From: Acidovorax sp. Root219
Lineage (GTDB): Bacteria; Pseudomonadota; Gammaproteobacteria; Burkholderiales; Burkholderiaceae_C
Direction: 5' to 3'
DNA length: 39,192 bases
Assembly (NCBI RefSeq): GCF_001428665.1
Contig: NZ_LMIJ01000013.1
Location: forward strand, 143,709 to 182,900
The position numbers and the translations under genes are program-made. The notes beneath the pieces are model-generated. The model was not told the origin of the DNA, searched no databases, and saw only the letters and a program-made list of their open reading frames with translations. Shown here piece by piece: positions 34,458 through 39,192 of this stretch; position 1 is the stretch's first letter; each line of letters opens with the position of its first letter.

Positions 34458-37286
34458 TCACCCCTCGGGATGCGCACGGCTGCCCAGCATTTGCCTGAGC
34501 TTGCGCGCCAGGTCTTCGCGTGCGTAGGGTTTGCTCAGCAACGCCACTCCGGCATCGAGCCGCCCACCATGGACGATGGAGTTCTCGGTGTAGCCCGAGG
34601 TGAACAGTACCTCGATGTTCGGCTGCACCAGCCGTGCCTTGCGCGCCAGATCGGGGCTGCGCAGGGGGCCGGGCATGACCACGTCGGTGAACAGCAGGTC
34701 GATCTGGACGCCGCTCTCCACCACCGCCAGGGCGCTTTGCGCATCGGGCGCCTTGAGGACCTTGTAGCCCATGTCGGTGAGCAGCTCGACCACGGTTTCG
34801 CGCACCTGGGCGTCGTCTTCCACCACCAGAATGGTTTCGCTGCCGCCTTCGGCCTCCACCAGCGGCAGGGGGCCGCTGGAAAGTTCTGCTTCGACCGACC
34901 GGGGCAGGTAGAGCTTGACGGTGGTGCCGTGGCCCACCTCGCTGTAGATCTTGATGTGGCCACCGCTTTGCTTGACGAAGCCATACACCATCGACAGGCC
35001 CAGCCCGGTGCCATGGCCTTCGGGCTTGGTGGTGAAGAAGGGCTCGAAGACCTTCTGCACGATGTCCTCGCTCATGCCGCAACCGGTGTCGGACACGGCG
35101 ATCATCACGTACTGGCCTGCCGTGACTTCGCCGTGGGTCAGCGCATAGATGTCGTCCAGGCTGGCGTTGCCGGCCTCGATGGTCAGGCGGCCATGGCCCT
35201 GCATGGCGTCGCGGGCGTTGATGGCCAGGTTGAGCAGCGTGTTCTCCAGAAAGCTGCTGTCGGCCAGGGTGTTCCACAGGCCGCCTGCCACCACCGTCTC
35301 CAGCTCGATCGCTTCGCCCAGGGCACGGCGCAGCATGTCGTTGAGGTCGCGCAGCAAGCGCCCCACGTTGAGCACCACGGGCGACAGCGGCTGCTTGCGC
35401 GCGAAGGCCAGCAGGTGCGATGCCAGCTTGGCGCCGCGCGCCACGCCATCGAGCGCGCCGTTGATGCGGCGCAGCGCGGCCTCGTCCTTGGCCAGGGTCT
35501 TGCGCAGCAGGTGCAGGTTGCCCGAGATGATCTGCAGCACGTTGTTGAAGTCGTGGGCCACGCCCCCGGTGAGCTGCCCCACGCTTTCCATCTTCTGCGA
35601 CTGGTGCAGCGCGGCCTCGGTGCGGCGCAGCGCCTCTTCGGCAGCGCGGTCGTCGGTCACGTCGCGGCCCACGGCAAGGATCACGCCGGCCTCCGGCACG
35701 GCGGTCCACATCAGCACGCGGTAACTGCCATCCTTGCACCGGTAGCGGTTGTCGAAGCGAAAGGTGGTCACCCCGCGCGCCAGGCCGCTCATCTCGTCGA
35801 GGGTGGCGGCCTGGTCATCGGGGTGCACCAGGTCCATGAAGCTGCGGCCCAGCAGTTCGCTGGCCTGCCAGCCCAGCAGGCGGGTCCACGCGGGGTTGAC
35901 GGACAGCACCGTGGCTTCGAAATCGGCCACCAGCATCACGTCGGTGGACAGGCGCCACATGCGGTCGCGCTCGGCCGTGCGCTCGGCCACCTCGCGCTCC
36001 AGATTTTCGTTGAGGTGGGCCAGCGCCAGGGCGGCGGCCCGCTGTTCTTCGATGTCGGTGTTGGTGCCCACCCAGCGCACCACGCTGCCGCCTTCGTTGC
36101 GCAGCGGCACGGCACGCGCCAGGTGCCAGCGGTAGGTCCCATCGGCCCGGCGCAGTCGAAATTCCGATTCATAGCCCACGCCGCTGGCCAGTGCCTGGGC
36201 CCACTTCTCACCGGCCTGGGGCAGGTCGTCGGGGTGCACGATGCGGGTCCAGCCGGTGCCCAGCAGTGCGGCCGGCGGCAGCCCGCTGTACTCGGGCACC
36301 TTGTCATTGAGCCAGTCGAGCAGGCCGTCCGGCCCGGCCGCCCACACCTGGTTGGGCATGGCCTGCGCAAACACCTGGAACTGCGCCTCGCGGCGGCTGG
36401 CCTCTTCCTCGGCCAGAACCCGCGGCGTCACGTCGGAACCCTGCACGAAGATGCCAGCCACCCGGCCCTGCGCGTCGCGCAGCGGGTGGTACAGCACATC
36501 GATGTAGCGCCTTTCGTACGCGCCATCGGGTTGGCGCTGCAGCGTGGCGGGCAGCGCCGTGCCGAAGAACGGCTCGCCCGTGCCATACACCTGGTCAAGC
36601 AGTTCGAAGAAGCCCTGCCCTGCAATCTCCGGCAGGGCCTGGCGCACCGGCTTGCCCAGCACCTCGCGGTGGCCCACCAGTTGCATGTAGGCCGGGTTGG
36701 CCAGCTCGAACACATGGTCCGGCCCATGCAGCAGGGCCATGAAGCCCGGCGCCTGCTCGAACATGCTGCCCAGGCGCTCGCGCTCGCCCTGCACGCGCTT
36801 TTCGGCCGTGACCTTGGCCGTGGTCTCGGTAAGGATGGCCATCACACCCACGGGTTGGCCTTGCCCATCGGGGATAGGCGAATAATCCAGGTCCAGGTAC
36901 ACCTCTTCAGGCGCGCCGTTGCGGTGCAGCACGAGGAACTGGTCGCGAAAGCTCAGCGTGCCGCCCGCCAGGCATTCGGTGATCACCCGGTCGTTGAAAG
37001 CCTCGGCCTCGGGCCAGGCCTGGCGTGCGGGCATGCCCAGTATCTCTGGATGGCGTGCGCCGGCGATGACGGCATAGCCGTCGTTGTAGAGCAGGATGCC
37101 TTCGTGCCCCCACATCGTGGCCATGGGCACGGGCGATTGCAGCATCAGGTCCACCGCCACGCGGAGGGTGGGCGGCCAGGCATGCTCTGGCCCCAGTGCC
37201 GTGGCGGACCAGTCGAATCGGGCAAAGGCCTGGCGTACGGGGGTGATGGGCTCAACAGGCGTGGCAGGAGAGGGGGCGCTGTACAT
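34458..37286 (-). CDS. Four-PAS hybrid histidine kinase
   Basis: A 942-residue soluble hybrid kinase. Four PAS or PAS-like domains occupy about 20-155, 170-290, 302-415 and 440-550; the third and fourth carry the usual WxxxxHPDD-like segments (RIVHPDDLPQ, DLVHPDDQAA). The phospho-acceptor His578 is in LTGGVAHDFNN, the ATPase domain has NLAINARDAM, DTGCGM and GHGTGLGLSMV, and the receiver (about 815-935) has Asp868 in LLFTDVVMPG and Lys in LSKPY. None of the PAS domains shows the cysteine motif of LOV sensors. ATG 37286 is preferred over a TTG at 37364, but lacks a strong ribosome site. The gene lies 170 bases upstream of rsbR on the same strand and could influence the stressosome operon. Confidence 0.92.
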   Translation of the reverse strand: MYSAPSPATPVEPITPVRQAFARFDWSATALGPEHAWPPTLRVAVDLMLQSPVPMATMWGHEGILLYNDGYAVIAGARHPEILGMPARQAWPEAEAFNDRVITECLAGGTLSFRDQFLVLHRNGAPEEVYLDLDYSPIPDGQGQPVGVMAILTETTAKVTAEKRVQGERERLGSMFEQAPGFMALLHGPDHVFELANPAYMQLVGHREVLGKPVRQALPEIAGQGFFELLDQVYGTGEPFFGTALPATLQRQPDGAYERRYIDVLYHPLRDAQGRVAGIFVQGSDVTPRVLAEEEASRREAQFQVFAQAMPNQVWAAGPDGLLDWLNDKVPEYSGLPPAALLGTGWTRIVHPDDLPQAGEKWAQALASGVGYESEFRLRRADGTYRWHLARAVPLRNEGGSVVRWVGTNTDIEEQRAAALALAHLNENLEREVAERTAERDRMWRLSTDVMLVADFEATVLSVNPAWTRLLGWQASELLGRSFMDLVHPDDQAATLDEMSGLARGVTTFRFDNRYRCKDGSYRVLMWTAVPEAGVILAVGRDVTDDRAAEEALRRTEAALHQSQKMESVGQLTGGVAHDFNNVLQIISGNLHLLRKTLAKDEAALRRINGALDGVARGAKLASHLLAFARKQPLSPVVLNVGRLLRDLNDMLRRALGEAIELETVVAGGLWNTLADSSFLENTLLNLAINARDAMQGHGRLTIEAGNASLDDIYALTHGEVTAGQYVMIAVSDTGCGMSEDIVQKVFEPFFTTKPEGHGTGLGLSMVYGFVKQSGGHIKIYSEVGHGTTVKLYLPRSVEAELSSGPLPLVEAEGGSETILVVEDDAQVRETVVELLTDMGYKVLKAPDAQSALAVVESGVQIDLLFTDVVMPGPLRSPDLARKARLVQPNIEVLFTSGYTENSIVHGGRLDAGVALLSKPYAREDLARKLRQMLGSRAHPEG

Positions 37287-37400
37287 ACACGGTAGGTTGC
37301 AAGGGGCCAAAAACGCACGCAGGTGCACGATGCCAAGGGCAGGTTCCAGGCGAAATCCTGGCAATCACCCAGAGAGAGACCCGCGGGATTCTCACATGGT

Positions 37401-38486
37401 TCAGGCCTGGGCCACCCTGTTTCGGCCCGCCTCTTTGGCCGAATACAGTGCCGCATCGGCGCGGGCATACAGGCTGCAGGCGGCTTCCCCGTCCTGCAGG
37501 GTGACTGCGCCGATGCTGATGGTCACGCCGCCGTGGGCCCCTGGCGTCTGGGCCACTGCAAGGCGCATGCGCTCGGCCACCTCGAAGGCGCCCTGCGCGC
37601 CCGTGTTCGGCAGCAGCACGGCGAACTCTTCCCCTCCCACACGGGCAACGATATCGATGACCCGGGCGCCCGCGCTCAGGACCTGCCCGATCATCTGCAG
37701 CACCTGGTCCCCGGCATCGTGGCCCAGGCGGTCGTTGATGCGCTTGAAGTAGTCCACGTCCAGCATCAGCAGGCTCAGCGGCGAACGGTGGCGCTCCACG
37801 ATGGCCAGCTCCAGCGCCAGGCTGTGGTCGAACGCGCGCCGGTTGCGCAGGCCGGTGAGCGAGTCCGTCGTCGCCAGTTCGGCCAGGGCGCGGTTCAGTT
37901 CATCCACCCGCTGCAGTTGCTCCAGCAGGCGCCGGTTGAGCGCGTCCGATTCGCGCACGGCCCTGCGCAACTGGATTTCACGCAGGGCCGAATGCGCCAG
38001 CTCGGTCAGGACTTCGACGTCGGTCTCGGTCCATTGCCGGGGCTTGAAGTCCACCGCGCAGAAACTGCCCAGCACCTGCCCCTGGGCAGTCACGAGAGGA
38101 ATGCCGGCATAGGCACGCACCCCCAGAGATTTGACGGTAGGAACATCGCAGAACACTGCCATTTGCGTGACATCGGCGAGCACCAGGGGCCCGTCAGACA
38201 CCATGGCGTAGTGGCAAAACGAACGGCCCTCCAGCTGGCGCGTGGTGTTCAGCGGCTCGCCCAGGCCGAAGGCGCTTTTGTAGAAGTCCCGGCTCGAATC
38301 CACCAGCGACACGAAGGTGACGGGTGCCCCCGTGAGCTTGGCTGCCAGGCGGGTCAGCCGGTCAAAGCTCTCTTCGGGAGGGGTGTCCAGCAGGCCGGTG
38401 TCCCGGACCGCCGCGACACGGCCTGGGTCCGCCAATGCCGCCAGGATGCTGGCTTCGTCTGCGGGAACGGGAGACGGTGTTTCCAT
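37401..38486 (-). CDS. GAF-GGDEF (GGEEF) diguanylate cyclase
   Basis: A 361-residue soluble cyclase. A GAF domain (about 25-170; FDRLTRLAAKLTGAPVTFVSLVD, FCHYAMVSDGPLVLADV, YAGIPLVTAQGQVLGSFCAVD) is joined by a coiled coil to the GGDEF domain (about 200-355; DSLTGLRNRRAFDHSL). The catalytic motif is RVGGEEF, an active variant, and RVID five residues upstream is an I-site. ATG 38486 has AAAGGTG about 10 bases upstream. It should raise cyclic-di-GMP in response to an unknown GAF signal. It is divergent from the BLUF gene with 181 bases between, so the two may share regulation. Confidence 0.92.
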   Translation of the reverse strand: METPSPVPADEASILAALADPGRVAAVRDTGLLDTPPEESFDRLTRLAAKLTGAPVTFVSLVDSSRDFYKSAFGLGEPLNTTRQLEGRSFCHYAMVSDGPLVLADVTQMAVFCDVPTVKSLGVRAYAGIPLVTAQGQVLGSFCAVDFKPRQWTETDVEVLTELAHSALREIQLRRAVRESDALNRRLLEQLQRVDELNRALAELATTDSLTGLRNRRAFDHSLALELAIVERHRSPLSLLMLDVDYFKRINDRLGHDAGDQVLQMIGQVLSAGARVIDIVARVGGEEFAVLLPNTGAQGAFEVAERMRLAVAQTPGAHGGVTISIGAVTLQDGEAACSLYARADAALYSAKEAGRNRVAQA

Positions 38487-38667
38487 GGGATGCAGCACCT
38501 TTAAAAAGTGTGCAAACGTTACACGATCGTCCGAAGCGGCGCACGAGAGCGCGCAAAGCCCCTGAACACCCTGGCAAGCGTGCAATGGCGAGCGGATTCG
38601 CGGGGTATTCGGCCCACGCCCAACGGCGCAGTCCAGGCCTGACACACTCAGGTATTCGGAGGCAAAC

Positions 38668-39087
38668 ATGTTGATACAACTGATCTACGCGAGCCGCACC
38701 TCGCGCGTTCTGGGACCTGCAGATGTCAAGGACATCCTGGGCGCATCGCAGCGCAACAACACCCGCGCCGGCATCACGGGTGCGCTGTGCCTGAACAACG
38801 GCATCTTTCTGCAACTGCTCGAAGGCGACCGCGCTGCGGTGAACGCGCTGTACCACCGCCTGCTCAAGGATGGCCGCCACCGCGACACGGCGATCCTGGA
38901 CCTGAGCGAAATCCCCTACCGCCGCTTCACGGGTTGGTCCATGGGGCTGATTGCATCGCTGGAAACCAACCGGCAGCTGTTTCTCAAATACTCGGGCACG
39001 GCGGATTTCGACCCCTACACCATGGGCACCGCGAGCCTGCGCAGCTTCTTTGAAGAGATCCTGCAGAACGTGCGCTGGCTGGAGTAG
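38668..39087 (+). CDS. Single-domain BLUF blue-light sensor
   Basis: A 139-residue short BLUF protein that binds FAD and shifts hydrogen bonding on blue light. Key residues are present: Tyr7 in LIYAS, Asn31 in RNNTRAGITG, Gln49 in FLQLLEG, and Trp90 in TGWSMG. The C-terminal helices (about 100-139) form the usual cap and no output domain follows, so it must act on a partner protein, as in the PixD/BlrB-type short BLUF proteins. ATG 38668 has GGAGG 5 bases upstream. Divergent neighbour is the GAF-GGEEF cyclase; BLUF proteins often modulate cyclic-di-GMP, which makes that a candidate partner by position only. Confidence 0.95.
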   Translation: MLIQLIYASRTSRVLGPADVKDILGASQRNNTRAGITGALCLNNGIFLQLLEGDRAAVNALYHRLLKDGRHRDTAILDLSEIPYRRFTGWSMGLIASLETNRQLFLKYSGTADFDPYTMGTASLRSFFEEILQNVRWLE

Positions 39088-39192
39088 CTGGAGGGCCGTA
39101 CGGCAGGGTAACGGACCGACCGAGAAGCCGAGGAGCGTGCGCGGCAGAAGGAGCATCGGCTGCAACGCCCGACAAACCGGTCTCGCCGGGTA

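Noticed and set aside
34288..35739. Upstream extension of the rsbR frame for nearly 500 codons
   Set aside because: It reads an alternative frame of the neighbouring kinase gene and non-coding DNA; RsbR homology starts at MNNLTTYILDALQ.
34470..37295. 941-codon plus-strand open frame over the four-PAS kinase
   Set aside because: Antisense shadow; the minus-strand kinase has every expected catalytic motif.

Overview
The window is GC-rich, densely coded chromosomal DNA. Protein styles and gene pairs point to a betaproteobacterium of the Burkholderiales, most likely Comamonadaceae (Acidovorax-like): the NfeD/stomatin pair, a Ku-LigD operon with a DUF3606 protein, a short UvrA paralogue, and many hybrid histidine kinases with the GGVAHDFNN type of H-box. 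This placement is inference from family resemblance; there is no rRNA or other marker gene here. I see no phage, insertion sequence or CRISPR array.

Layout. 1-4.8 kb: a secreted fasciclin-domain protein and a large PLP-dependent arginine/lysine/ornithine decarboxylase on the minus strand, then an NfeD-stomatin operon on the plus strand. 4.9-6.7 kb: tRNA-Ser(GGA) with promoter and terminator, a 500-base stretch holding a probable YjbR-like gene remnant and an odd interleaved inverted repeat, and a secreted alpha/beta-hydrolase-like protein. 6.7-13.2 kb: a GAF-GGDEF cyclase, a MerR/carboxymuconolactone-decarboxylase pair divergent from a flavin reductase around a 16-base palindrome, an MscS channel and a membrane-bound hybrid kinase; two copies of a short dispersed repeat lie here. 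13.3-23.5 kb, all minus strand: UvrA-like ATPase, free-standing CZB zinc-binding domain, DUF72 protein coupled to an alpha/beta hydrolase, an orphan NarL-type regulator, and the two-component NHEJ system ku-ligD with a DUF3606 protein upstream.

23.6-39.1 kb is a signalling island and the most interesting part. Reading right is kaiC-kaiB-kaiB-hybrid kinase, a Kai-type module without kaiA. Reading left toward it is a six-gene stressosome operon: rsbR, rsbS, rsbT, a fused HATPase-SpoIIE phosphatase, a small histidine kinase, and a REC-PAS-kinase-REC hybrid. The two operons converge around a small GTG-start membrane protein. Upstream of the stressosome are a four-PAS hybrid kinase, a GAF-GGEEF cyclase and a divergent single-domain BLUF blue-light sensor. 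No SigB, RsbV/W, KaiA or SasA is present in the window, so the outputs are probably phosphotransfer and cyclic-di-GMP. Joint operation of these modules is inferred from layout only.
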